The position numbers and the translations under genes were made by a program. From Candidatus Phocaeicola excrementigallinarum (GTDB taxonomy: Bacteria > Bacteroidota > Bacteroidia > Bacteroidales > Bacteroidaceae): a DNA stretch of 64,000 nt. The notes below the pieces were generated by a model. That model was not told the DNA's origin and made no database searches. It saw only the letters and a list, made by a program, of their open reading frames with translations. Position 1 is the first letter of the stretch, and the number at the start of each line of letters is the position of its first letter. Positions 34,516 to 42,836 of the stretch are shown in pieces. The stretch covers positions 1 through 64,000 of the forward strand of contig DWVR01000027.1 in assembly GCA_019120125.1 (NCBI GenBank), read 5' to 3'.

Positions 34516-35262
34516 TTATCGTTTGTTGTGTGGGTATTTCTTGAACCAACTGTCCCATTTCAGTTGGATGACTCCGAATACGGCTTCGCCGAAAATGCTG
34601 CTGTTCATCTTGGAGGTTCCCAGTTCGCGGTTGATGAAGATGACCGGTACCTCCTTGATGCGGAATCCGCATTTGTGGGCGGTAAATTTCATTTCAATCT
34701 GGAACGCATATCCTTTGAAGCGGATACGGTCGAGATTGATGGTCTCAAGCACTTCCCTCCGGTAACAGACAAATCCGGCCGTAGTGTCGTGGATAGGGAT
34801 CCGGGTGATGAGGTGCACGTATTTCGAGGCGAAATACGACATCAGCACCCGTCCCATCGGCCAGTTGACCACGTTTACGCCGCTTACATAACGTGAGCCG
34901 ATAGACACGTCAGCCCCTTCGTCGTGGCATGCCTGATAAAGGCGCGGAAGGTCGTTGGGATTATGGCTGAAATCGGCGTCCATCTCGAATACGAAATCAT
35001 ACTGGTGTTCGATGGCCCATTTGAATCCGGTGATGTAGGCGGTGCCTAATCCCAGCTTTCCCTTGCGCTCAATCATGAAAAGACGTTCGGGAAACTCTTT
35101 CTGCAAACGCCGCACGATGTCGGCCGTTCCGTCGGGAGAGTTGTCTTCGATGACCAGAATGTGAAAGCGTTTTTCCAGTCCGAATACCGCCCTGATGATA
35201 TTTTCTATGTTTTCCTTTTCGTTATAGGTCGGAATGATTACTATGCTGTCGCTTGTCTGCAT
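34516..35262 (-). CDS. Polyprenol monophosphomannose synthase
   Basis: A 248-residue GT2 enzyme of the Dpm1 type. Motifs: IIPTYNEKENIENII at the N-terminus, VIEDNSPDGTADIV, KLGLGTAYITGFKWAI, the metal-binding EMDADFSHNP and SRYVSGVNVVNWP. No C-terminal membrane domain is present, as in soluble or peripheral Dpm1. It transfers mannose from GDP-mannose to polyprenol phosphate, supplying lipid-linked mannose for envelope glycans or the O-glycosylation known in Bacteroides. It is the first gene of a five-gene operon. Confidence 0.92.
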   Translation of the reverse strand: MQTSDSIVIIPTYNEKENIENIIRAVFGLEKRFHILVIEDNSPDGTADIVRRLQKEFPERLFMIERKGKLGLGTAYITGFKWAIEHQYDFVFEMDADFSHNPNDLPRLYQACHDEGADVSIGSRYVSGVNVVNWPMGRVLMSYFASKYVHLITRIPIHDTTAGFVCYRREVLETINLDRIRFKGYAFQIEMKFTAHKCGFRIKEVPVIFINRELGTSKMNSSIFGEAVFGVIQLKWDSWFKKYPHNKR

Positions 35263-35283
35263 GTCTTTCTGTAAATATTAAGG

Positions 35284-35291
35284 CAAAGGTA
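35284..35291 (-). promoter_or_regulatory. -7 element of the five-gene operon
   Basis: The minus strand reads TACCTTTG, 21 bases before the mannosyltransferase ATG. No clear -33. Confidence 0.5.
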
Positions 35292-35407
35292 CGTAATTAA
35301 AACGAAAGTTGTGACAGAAGCGTCGGTTTTTATAGCATTTGTTATAAAATCCGGAGCCGGAATCTTTTCCATGGGGCTACATTGCAGGTCCGTTGCCGGG
35401 CATGAAA

Positions 35408-35491
35408 AAAACGCCTTGACGTTTTGATTAAAACGTAAGGGCGTTTCAGACAAAACATAAGGGCGTTTTAAGTAAAACGTCAAGGCGTTTT
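35408..35491 (-). repeat. Four-unit 22-bp-phased palindromic element, copy B
   Basis: Units start at 35408, 35430, 35452 and 35474, each 18 bp with 4-base spacers (GATT, AGAC, AAGT). Unit 1 AAAACGCCTTGACGTTTT is the exact reverse complement of unit 4; the inner two carry the core TAAGGG. It begins 16 bases past the TPR gene's stop. Read on the minus strand, the last unit runs into TTTTTTT, making a compound terminator. Same architecture as copies A and C. Confidence 0.9.
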
Positions 35492-35506
35492 GTAGGGGAT
35501 GGAAAT

Positions 35507-37684
35507 TCACAGCAAGTCCGGAATCAGATAGATGTCTTCCTCTGTCACTCCCTGTTCCATTAAGGCTTCTTTGTCAGCCAGATAGATTCTCATGAACTCA
35601 TCGTGGGTGGTAGTCCGCTTTTCCACTTCACGGTAGCACTTCAGTGCTTCCGTAATCCGGTTCATGGCGGTATATACGTGACCGGCGTTCAGCCAGTCGT
35701 TCATTTGTACGCCGGGTGTCTGGAGCAGCTTCTCGTAGAAGCGGAGAGCTTCCTCGTATTTTCCGGTCATGAAATAGCACCAGCCGATGGCCCGTTGGGC
35801 ATTCTCGGGTGTCTTGTCCAGATATTCCACCTTGAAAAAATATTGCAATGCCTTGGCATAGTCGCGCAAGGTAGCCAGACACTGGCCTGTCTGGAGCAAC
35901 AGATTCAGGTTGTCGGGCTGGATGGCCTCCACCCGGTAGAAGTATGACAAGGCCTTCTCGTAGTTGCGCATCCGTTTGTGACATTGTGCCAGATGCTTGA
36001 GCGTCCATACATGGTCGGGCTTCAGAATATCGGCCTGCAGATAGGCTTCTACCGCCTTCTCGTAGTGTCTCATTTTCTGGTATGAGAAGCCCAGCTTCTG
36101 CCAGATGTCCGCATCTTCCGGACTGATGGCGGTCAGTTCCTTGTAAAGCTCGGCGGCTTCCTGAAAATAGTCTTTGGTGAACAGATAGTCGGCGATCTGT
36201 TTGTGGTATTCGTCTGACAGGAGCAGGGGACGCAGGAACGGGGACTTCCAGAAAGTCAGCTCGTCTGCAAACAGGTCGTGCTGTTCGGAACGGAACATCC
36301 AGAGCTTGAAGAAACGGTAGAGGTCGTGGATGTATTGCCGGCTCACTATATTCTCCTTCTCGCCTTCGTGTGTCTCCGCCGTCAGCTTACTTATGTTTTC
36401 CTGCATTATTTCGTTTTGTGCACCGAGCCGGGTGCTCAGCATTTCACGTTGTGAGGGTGGAAGTGAGTTGATTGTTAGGCAGAAAGAATACTTGTCTGAA
36501 TTGCAGAACATAGGCGAGCTGAGCAGCAGGCCGATGAGTGAGTTGTCCTCGGTTTTCCCGTCGGAGAAAAAGTCTGCGATGTCGGCCGTCTGTCGGTCGA
36601 ACGGATAGAACCAATGGGCGGCCTGCCGGAAGAAAGGATAGTTTTTCAGTTGGGAGAAAGTGCTCATGTAGGTGTCGGCCCCTTCCATCTGCAACTCGCC
36701 CAATTGGCGTATCTCGTCACTGATTTTCGACATGCTTTTCTCCCATTCCGGATTTTTGTCCTCCAGGTCCTCGATGTCGGTGATCTTCAGGTCCGGGTTC
36801 TTCAGATGGGGATTCTGCATCATCTTCGGAATGATTTCTTCCCGCATTTTCCTGTCAATCTTTTCCGTTTCTCTTGAGAGAAGGAAAAGGACTTGTATGT
36901 GATGGAGTTGCTTGACCGTTTCCGGACTGTCTGACAGGATTGTCAAGGCGGCGGTGAGTTCCGGGTAGAGTGCCAGGCGTTTTTCCTGATAACTGGCCGC
37001 GAGCAGGATGCCGACAAGTGCACGTTGGGTGATGACCGGTTCCGTGCGCTGGCGGTAGGCGTGGAGCAGAAGGTGGAATTTCCGCTCGTCGAATATTCTC
37101 ATCAGGCTCAGCGTGACGGCACTGATCATGACCGCCAGTGAGTTGGCCGGTATGAGTGGGGAATCGAGCAGGGCGGCCGCTTCGTTGGCTTCCTCTTCCG
37201 TCCATTGCACGGAAGTCCAGATCTTGTCGAACAGTTCGTCAGTAGCCTTTCCGTTGCGTTCGTAGAGGCTTTTCAGCTCCGTCCTTTTCTTTTCTTCATC
37301 AGCAATCATCAGTGGCGTGACACCCACGTCTTCCGCGATGGCTTCCAGTGTCATTCCGATTTCCTGGAACGAGTGTGGCGGCATCTGTTTGAAGCTGCGG
37401 AACCTGGAGGCGAAATATCCTTGGGCTGTCTGCTGGTCGTTGATGAATCCGGCCCTGTCGGCAAGTTCATATCCCGTACGGCGCAGACGCGCGTACATCT
37501 TTCCGCGCCCGGGGTCGTCCATTCCTTGGGCGGCGTATTGCAGCATATATCCGTAAGTGGTTTGCAGTGTCTCCACTTCTGATGTCAGTTTCCAGTTGCC
37601 TGTTTTTGAAGCCAGCGAGCTCAGTTGCGCGAAAGCTTCCTTTAGTCTTCTCTGGTCGAGAAATTGGATGATGTCTTTATACAT
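35507..37684 (-). CDS. Tetratricopeptide-repeat protein
   Basis: A 725-residue, apparently cytosolic protein without signal peptide. The N-terminal 480 residues are helical and unassigned. The C-terminal part (about 495-705) has five to six TPRs, e.g. ADIWQKLGFSYQKMRHYEKA, HVWTLKHLAQCHKRMRNYEK, NLLLQTGQCLATLRDYAKAL and AIGWCYFMTGKYEEALRFYE. TPRs mount protein complexes; the partner is unknown. It is a single gene, divergent from mfd with nearly touching -7 elements, and followed by repeat copy B. Confidence 0.85.
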   Translation of the reverse strand: MYKDIIQFLDQRRLKEAFAQLSSLASKTGNWKLTSEVETLQTTYGYMLQYAAQGMDDPGRGKMYARLRRTGYELADRAGFINDQQTAQGYFASRFRSFKQMPPHSFQEIGMTLEAIAEDVGVTPLMIADEEKKRTELKSLYERNGKATDELFDKIWTSVQWTEEEANEAAALLDSPLIPANSLAVMISAVTLSLMRIFDERKFHLLLHAYRQRTEPVITQRALVGILLAASYQEKRLALYPELTAALTILSDSPETVKQLHHIQVLFLLSRETEKIDRKMREEIIPKMMQNPHLKNPDLKITDIEDLEDKNPEWEKSMSKISDEIRQLGELQMEGADTYMSTFSQLKNYPFFRQAAHWFYPFDRQTADIADFFSDGKTEDNSLIGLLLSSPMFCNSDKYSFCLTINSLPPSQREMLSTRLGAQNEIMQENISKLTAETHEGEKENIVSRQYIHDLYRFFKLWMFRSEQHDLFADELTFWKSPFLRPLLLSDEYHKQIADYLFTKDYFQEAAELYKELTAISPEDADIWQKLGFSYQKMRHYEKAVEAYLQADILKPDHVWTLKHLAQCHKRMRNYEKALSYFYRVEAIQPDNLNLLLQTGQCLATLRDYAKALQYFFKVEYLDKTPENAQRAIGWCYFMTGKYEEALRFYEKLLQTPGVQMNDWLNAGHVYTAMNRITEALKCYREVEKRTTTHDEFMRIYLADKEALMEQGVTEEDIYLIPDLL

Positions 37685-37788
37685 GTGAAAAGATAATTTA
37701 GCGAAGCGGAGTGATCACTTCTTTAACTCCATGTTGACTTCTGGGTATGCTTGTGCGCATAAATTCCCATTTGTCGTTTAACTACGTG

Positions 37789-37796
37789 CAAAAGTA
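37789..37796 (-). promoter_or_regulatory. -7 element of the TPR gene
   Basis: The minus strand reads TACTTTTG; only 4 bases separate it from the plus-strand -7 of mfd. Confidence 0.55.
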
Positions 37797-37800
37797 GCAA

Positions 37801-37816
37801 TAATTTTGTAATTTTG
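37801..37816 (+). promoter_or_regulatory. Two tandem -7 elements before mfd
   Basis: TAATTTTG occurs twice back to back (37801-37808 and 37809-37816), allowing two starts 8 bases apart; ATG 37837 follows the second by 20 bases. Confidence 0.55.
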
Positions 37817-37836
37817 CGGCATCTATAAGTGAAACA

Positions 37837-40800
37837 ATGGGTATAACGGAACTTCAGAGCATGTATGCCGGACATCCGAACTTGTCGGGACTGGCATCTA
37901 TATTGGATAAGAAGGAAGAGGTAAGGACTGTTTTTCTTGACGGGATGCACGGGTCGTGCGCGTCGTTGTTCGCGTCGGCTTTTGTCAAGAAAAGGCCGGG
38001 GGTGTATGTGTTCATACTGGACGACCTGGAGGAAGCGGGATATTTTTACCATGATATGGTGCAGGTGAATGGGGAAGGGCACACGTTGTTTTTCCCTTCT
38101 TCGTACCGTAGGGCCTTCAAATACGGGCAGAAGGATGCGGCCTACGAGATTCTCCGCACGGAGGTGCTGGGAATGTTGGAGCGGAAGGAGCCGGTGGCGG
38201 TGGTCACTTATCCTGAAGCGTTGGCAGAGAAGGTGGTTTCCCGGAAAACCCTTAATGAAAGGACGCTCACGCTGGAAGTGGGCCGGCATGTCGCAACCGG
38301 AAAAATCATGGAGGAGTTGTCCGGATATGGCTTCGAGCGTGTGGACTATGTGTATGAGCCGGGACAGTTCGCACTTCGTGGAAGTATTCTCGATGTGTAT
38401 TCGTTTGCTTCGGAATATCCCTACCGCATTGACTTTTTCGGCGATGAGGTGGACAGTATCCGTACGTTCGAGGTGGAAACCCAGCTTTCAAAAGAGAAAA
38501 AGACATCGGTAAACATCGTGCCTGAACTGTCGTCGGCTGCTGAGGGGGATGTGTGCTTTCTCGACTTTATCCCTGAAGAGAGCGTGTTGTGGGTGAAAGA
38601 CCTGGCGTGGGTGAAGGAGCGGATTCAGGCCGTACACGATGAGGTGCTTTCTCCGCAGGCATTGGTGGCTTATGAAGGAGAACAGACTGAGCTGGCGGGA
38701 CTGGAGAGGAAACTGGTGGACGGGGCGGAATTTACCGTGCGCGCACTTGATTTCCGCCGGATTGATTTCGGCCACAAGGCTTCGGGAACTCCGCAGGCCT
38801 CGCTTCGGTTCGAGACTTCGGTACAGCCTGTCTTCCATAAGAATTTTGATTTGGTTTCCAGTGCACTGACCGATTATCAGCTGAGGGGATATTCAATCTA
38901 TATCTGTTCCGACAGCATGAAACAGACCGACCGTCTGAAGAACATTTTCAAGGAAAGAGGTGATGATATCCGTTTTGAACCGGTAGACCGCACGTTGCAC
39001 GAAGGGTTCATCGACCATACTTTGCACAGCTGCATTCTTACAGACCATCAGATATTCGACCGTTTCCATAAATACAGCCTGCGGAGCGACAAGGCACGCA
39101 GCGGAAAGGTGGCTCTTTCGCTCAAGGAGCTGAACTTGTTTGAGCCGGGGGATTATGTGGTGCATATTGATCATGGCATCGGCAAGTTCGCGGGACTGGT
39201 CCGCATTCCGAACGGAAACACTACGCAGGAGGTCATCAAACTGGTATATCAGAACGATGACGTGGTGTTCGTGTCAATCCATTCGTTGCACAAGATATCC
39301 AAATATAAAGGGAAAGAGGGCGAACAGCCTCGTATCAGCAAATTGGGTACGGGTGCGTGGGAGAAAATGAAGGAGCGCACCAAGACGAAAATCAAGGACA
39401 TTGCCCGTGACCTTATCCGGCTCTATTCCCAGCGCAGGCAGGAGAAAGGTTTCCGCTTCAGTCCCGACAGTTTCATGCAGCATGAGCTGGAGGCGAGCTT
39501 TCTTTATGAGGATACGCCCGACCAGATGAAAGCCACTCAGGAGGTGAAGGCGGATATGGAAAGCGACCGCCCGATGGACCGTCTGGTGTGTGGCGACGTG
39601 GGGTTCGGAAAGACAGAGGTGGCAATCCGTGCAGCGTTCAAGGCGGTGGCCGACAACAAGCAGGTGGCGGTGTTGGTACCCACTACAGTGTTGGCTTTCC
39701 AGCATTACCAGACTTTCAGAAAGCGTCTGGAGAATATGCCTTGCACGGTGGAATATCTGAGCCGTGCAAGAACGGCCAAAGACACTGCCCGTATCTTGAA
39801 AGGGCTGGCCGAGGGAAGTGTGAATATCCTGATCGGTACGCATAAGATTATCGGAAAGGGAGTGGAGTTCAAGGACTTGGGGCTGTTGATCATCGACGAG
39901 GAACAGAAGTTCGGAGTGAGTGTGAAAGAGAAGCTCCGTCAGTTGAAGGTGAATGTGGACACGCTGACCATGACCGCTACGCCGATTCCGCGCACGCTCC
40001 AGTTCTCGCTGATGGGAGCGCGTGACTTGTCGGTCATCCAGACCCCTCCTCCCAACCGTTATCCGATTCAGACGGAGGTGCACACGTTCAATGAAGAAAT
40101 CATTGCAGAGGCCATCAATTTCGAGATGAGCCGCAACGGACAGGTGTTTTTCGTGAACAACCGTATCCAGAACCTTCCGGAACTGAAGGCCATGATTGAG
40201 CGGAACGTTCCCGATTGCCGGGTATGTATCGGTCACGGCCAGATGCAGCCTGAAGAGCTGGAGAAAATCATATTCGGTTTTGTGAACTATGATTACGATG
40301 TGCTGCTCTCCACGACCATTATCGAGAGTGGTATAGACATCCCGAACGCCAATACGATCATCATCAATCAGGCGCAGAACTTCGGACTGAGCGACCTGCA
40401 CCAGATGCGCGGGCGTGTGGGGCGGAGCAACAAGAAGGCATTCTGTTATCTGCTGGCTCCTCCTTTGTCGGGTCTCGCTCCGGAAGCGAGACGGCGTTTG
40501 CAGGCCATCGAGACTTTCAGCGATTTGGGAAGCGGCATCCATATCGCCATGCAGGACCTGGATATCCGTGGCGCGGGAAACATGCTGGGGGCGGAGCAGA
40601 GCGGATTCATCGCCGATTTGGGTTATGAGACTTACCAGAAGATTCTGGCTGAGGCCGTAAAGGAATTGAAAAACGAGGAGTTTGCCGATTTGTATGCGGA
40701 TGAAATCAAGGCCGGAGAGGAGAAAATCAGTGGGGAGGAATTTGTGGACGAATGTTCCGTGGAAAGCGATCTGGAGCTGCTGTTTCCCAACGAATATATT

Positions 40801-41220
40801 CCGAGCAGCAGTGAGCGCATGTTGCTTTACCGGGAGCTGGACAAGCTGGAACTGGACAGGGATGTGGATGCGTTCAAGTCGCGGTTGATCGACCGCTTTG
40901 GTAAGATTCCTCCTGAGGGTGAGGAACTTATCCGTATTGTCCCGTTACGTCGGCTGGCAAAGCGGTTGGGGGTGGAAAAGGTGTTCCTGAAAGCCGGTCG
41001 CATGACGCTTTATTTTGTCAGCAACCTGGAAAGTCCGTATTATCAGAGCAAGTCGTTCGGGAAAATCATTGAATACATGTCGAAATATCCCCGCATCTGT
41101 AATCTCCGCGAGCAGGATGGCAAGAGGAGTATGGTGGTGCGTCATGTGGCTACGGTGGAAGAGGCGGTGGCTATTCTGCAGGAGATGGTTGGCATGAATG
41201 GGGAGGCATCGGCAGGCTGA
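37837..41220 (+). CDS. mfd: Transcription-repair coupling factor
   Basis: A 1127-residue translocase that removes RNA polymerase stalled at DNA lesions and recruits UvrA. Domains: N-terminal UvrB-like region (about 1-320), RNA-polymerase-interacting domain near 425-500 (FEPGDYVVHIDHGIGKFAGL), SF2 motor with Walker A GDVGFGKTEVA at about 586 and DEEQ at about 687, helicase motif VI-like QMRGRVGRSNKKAF, and the TRCF C-terminal domain from about 950. Length is normal. It is a single gene with twin -7 elements and a terminator. Confidence 0.97.
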   Translation: MGITELQSMYAGHPNLSGLASILDKKEEVRTVFLDGMHGSCASLFASAFVKKRPGVYVFILDDLEEAGYFYHDMVQVNGEGHTLFFPSSYRRAFKYGQKDAAYEILRTEVLGMLERKEPVAVVTYPEALAEKVVSRKTLNERTLTLEVGRHVATGKIMEELSGYGFERVDYVYEPGQFALRGSILDVYSFASEYPYRIDFFGDEVDSIRTFEVETQLSKEKKTSVNIVPELSSAAEGDVCFLDFIPEESVLWVKDLAWVKERIQAVHDEVLSPQALVAYEGEQTELAGLERKLVDGAEFTVRALDFRRIDFGHKASGTPQASLRFETSVQPVFHKNFDLVSSALTDYQLRGYSIYICSDSMKQTDRLKNIFKERGDDIRFEPVDRTLHEGFIDHTLHSCILTDHQIFDRFHKYSLRSDKARSGKVALSLKELNLFEPGDYVVHIDHGIGKFAGLVRIPNGNTTQEVIKLVYQNDDVVFVSIHSLHKISKYKGKEGEQPRISKLGTGAWEKMKERTKTKIKDIARDLIRLYSQRRQEKGFRFSPDSFMQHELEASFLYEDTPDQMKATQEVKADMESDRPMDRLVCGDVGFGKTEVAIRAAFKAVADNKQVAVLVPTTVLAFQHYQTFRKRLENMPCTVEYLSRARTAKDTARILKGLAEGSVNILIGTHKIIGKGVEFKDLGLLIIDEEQKFGVSVKEKLRQLKVNVDTLTMTATPIPRTLQFSLMGARDLSVIQTPPPNRYPIQTEVHTFNEEIIAEAINFEMSRNGQVFFVNNRIQNLPELKAMIERNVPDCRVCIGHGQMQPEELEKIIFGFVNYDYDVLLSTTIIESGIDIPNANTIIINQAQNFGLSDLHQMRGRVGRSNKKAFCYLLAPPLSGLAPEARRRLQAIETFSDLGSGIHIAMQDLDIRGAGNMLGAEQSGFIADLGYETYQKILAEAVKELKNEEFADLYADEIKAGEEKISGEEFVDECSVESDLELLFPNEYIPSSSERMLLYRELDKLELDRDVDAFKSRLIDRFGKIPPEGEELIRIVPLRRLAKRLGVEKVFLKAGRMTLYFVSNLESPYYQSKSFGKIIEYMSKYPRICNLREQDGKRSMVVRHVATVEEAVAILQEMVGMNGEASAG

Positions 41221-41236
41221 CTTGTTTCGATCGGGT

Positions 41237-41286
41237 GACATCCGGATTTCATTTGTGTTTCATCAGGAATCCGGTTGTCTCTTTTT
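41237..41286 (+). terminator. Terminator of mfd
   Basis: GACATCCGGAT (41237-41247) pairs with ATCCGGTTGTC (41269-41279), one mismatch, 21-base loop, followed by TCTCTTTTT. Confidence 0.78.
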
Positions 41287-41320
41287 CCCGGGACGGAAAG
41301 GAGGCATAAGGGAAAACGTG

Positions 41321-41328
41321 TAATTTTG
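41321..41328 (+). promoter_or_regulatory. -7 element of the histidine phosphatase gene
   Basis: TAATTTTG, 28 bases before ATG 41356. Confidence 0.5.
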
Positions 41329-41355
41329 CCGGAAATCTCAAAAAAGAATATCCAA

Positions 41356-42627
41356 ATGAATGGAAAACTGTTGATTCTGTCATTTTTTGCTTTTCCATTA
41401 GTGGCAATGGGGCAAAGTGCGCGCGAAGAGATTCGTCAGAATCCGGCCTTGGCCGCAGGAAAATATTATGCCTATCAGGCTCCGGAAAGCAGACTTGCAC
41501 CGGTTCCGGACGGTTATGAACCGTTTTATATCTCATCGTTCGCACGGCATGGCTCCCGTTATCTCACGAAAGAGAAGAAATATGCGCAGCCTCTCGGTAT
41601 CCTGCTGGAAGCAGACGAAAAAGGGGTGCTGACTCCTGACGGGAAACGGGCGTTGAAAGTGGTTGTGTCGTTGGCCGAAGAGGCGGAGGGACGTTATGGA
41701 GAACTGACACCGAAAGGGGCTGGGCAACACCGTAGATTAGTCGACCGGATGTATGCCAATTATCCCCAAGTGTTTCACGATGGCGTTCATGTGGATGCAC
41801 GGTCCACTTATAAGACACGTGCCTTTCTTTCAATGGCGGCCGCCTGCGTGGAGCTGAAAGGCTTGAATCCGGAACTGAATATCACCACCGGTACCAGTGA
41901 GCGTGATACTTATTATATGAAATACAAGAATCCGGAGTATGAGGCGTTGCATCTGGAGAATTCCGATTCTGTGTATCGTGCCGCAGATAGCGTGTACATT
42001 CATCCGGAGCGTCTGATGAGACAGCTTTTCAATGATTCGGTGTATGTGGCCGGGCATATCGATGCGAAGAGGCTGATGTCCGATTTGTTTGAACTGCACG
42101 GAATCAGCCAGAGCAGTTATGACCAGCCTGATCTGGGTTTTCTTTTTACGGAAGACGAGCTGTATGACATGTGGCAGCGCAACAATTTTGAATGGTATTA
42201 TGAGAAAGGACCGTCTCCGTTGAGTGATGGTTGCATGTACAGGTTGGAGAGGAATCTTCTGGACAATTTCATGGAAACGGCCGATACGGTGATTGCTTCC
42301 CGAAAGAACGCGGTGACTCTCCGTTTCGGCCACGACACGAATCTGGCTCCTCTGGCGGCGCTGATGGGCATGAACCGGCTGACTACGGCCACAACCGACT
42401 GGCAAAAGATAGCCGACACTTACCGTACGTATCGGATTATCCCGATGTGTGGCAACATACAGCTGATATTCTACCGCAAAAAGGGCAGTGATGACGTTCT
42501 GGTAAAACCGTTGCTGAATGAAAGGGAAGTGACTCTTCCGGTAAAAACAGACCGGGCGCCTTTTTATCATTGGAAGGATGTGAGAAGGTATTGGAAGTCT
42601 GTTGTGGAGTCAATCAGTCTGCCTTGA
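41356..42627 (+). CDS. Exported histidine acid phosphatase
   Basis: A 423-residue protein with a signal peptide (LLILSFFAFPLVAMGQ). The phosphohistidine motif RHGSR lies in SSFARHGSRYL (about residue 60), and the proton-donor HD motif in RFGHDTNLAPL (about 325). The HD, rather than HAE, places it with classical histidine acid phosphatases (phytase or glucose-1-phosphatase types) more than MINPP-like phytases, although the size resembles the secreted MINPP of B. thetaiotaomicron. It should release phosphate from organic esters in the periplasm. A TonB receptor, a surface lipoprotein and a second phosphatase follow. Confidence 0.87.
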   Translation: MNGKLLILSFFAFPLVAMGQSAREEIRQNPALAAGKYYAYQAPESRLAPVPDGYEPFYISSFARHGSRYLTKEKKYAQPLGILLEADEKGVLTPDGKRALKVVVSLAEEAEGRYGELTPKGAGQHRRLVDRMYANYPQVFHDGVHVDARSTYKTRAFLSMAAACVELKGLNPELNITTGTSERDTYYMKYKNPEYEALHLENSDSVYRAADSVYIHPERLMRQLFNDSVYVAGHIDAKRLMSDLFELHGISQSSYDQPDLGFLFTEDELYDMWQRNNFEWYYEKGPSPLSDGCMYRLERNLLDNFMETADTVIASRKNAVTLRFGHDTNLAPLAALMGMNRLTTATTDWQKIADTYRTYRIIPMCGNIQLIFYRKKGSDDVLVKPLLNEREVTLPVKTDRAPFYHWKDVRRYWKSVVESISLP

Positions 42628-42666
42628 CGTGTGCTTGTCTGCATTTTCATTATGAATATTTGGAAT

Positions 42667-42716
42667 CCGCCATGTGTGGCAGGTCATGTATGACTTATGC
42701 TACCGGGCGGTTTTTT
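42667..42716 (+). terminator. Terminator of the histidine phosphatase gene
   Basis: CCGCC (42667-42671) pairs with GGCGG (42706-42710) over a structured loop, followed by six T. Confidence 0.65.
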
Positions 42717-42806
42717 ATTGTTTGATGACGTTTGTTGAAATATTTTTAGTAAATAATTGTAATGTAAAAGAAACAATCGTGTAATCGTCATGAAAATCTC
42801 CTCCTT

Positions 42807-42814
42807 TACTTTTG
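42807..42814 (+). promoter_or_regulatory. -7 element of the TonB receptor operon
   Basis: TACTTTTG; the leader is short and contains CAGGAG just before ATG 42837. The upstream 42779-42795 has GTGTAA-N5-ATGAAA, an 11-base spaced pair of weak interest. Confidence 0.6.
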
Positions 42815-42836
42815 CGGCATAATTAAAAAACAGGAG

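Noticed and set aside
41247..41263. TTTCAT pair spaced 11 bases, like the repeats at 47116
   Set aside because: It lies in the loop of the mfd terminator and is 58 bases from the nearest -7 element, so a regulatory role is unlikely.
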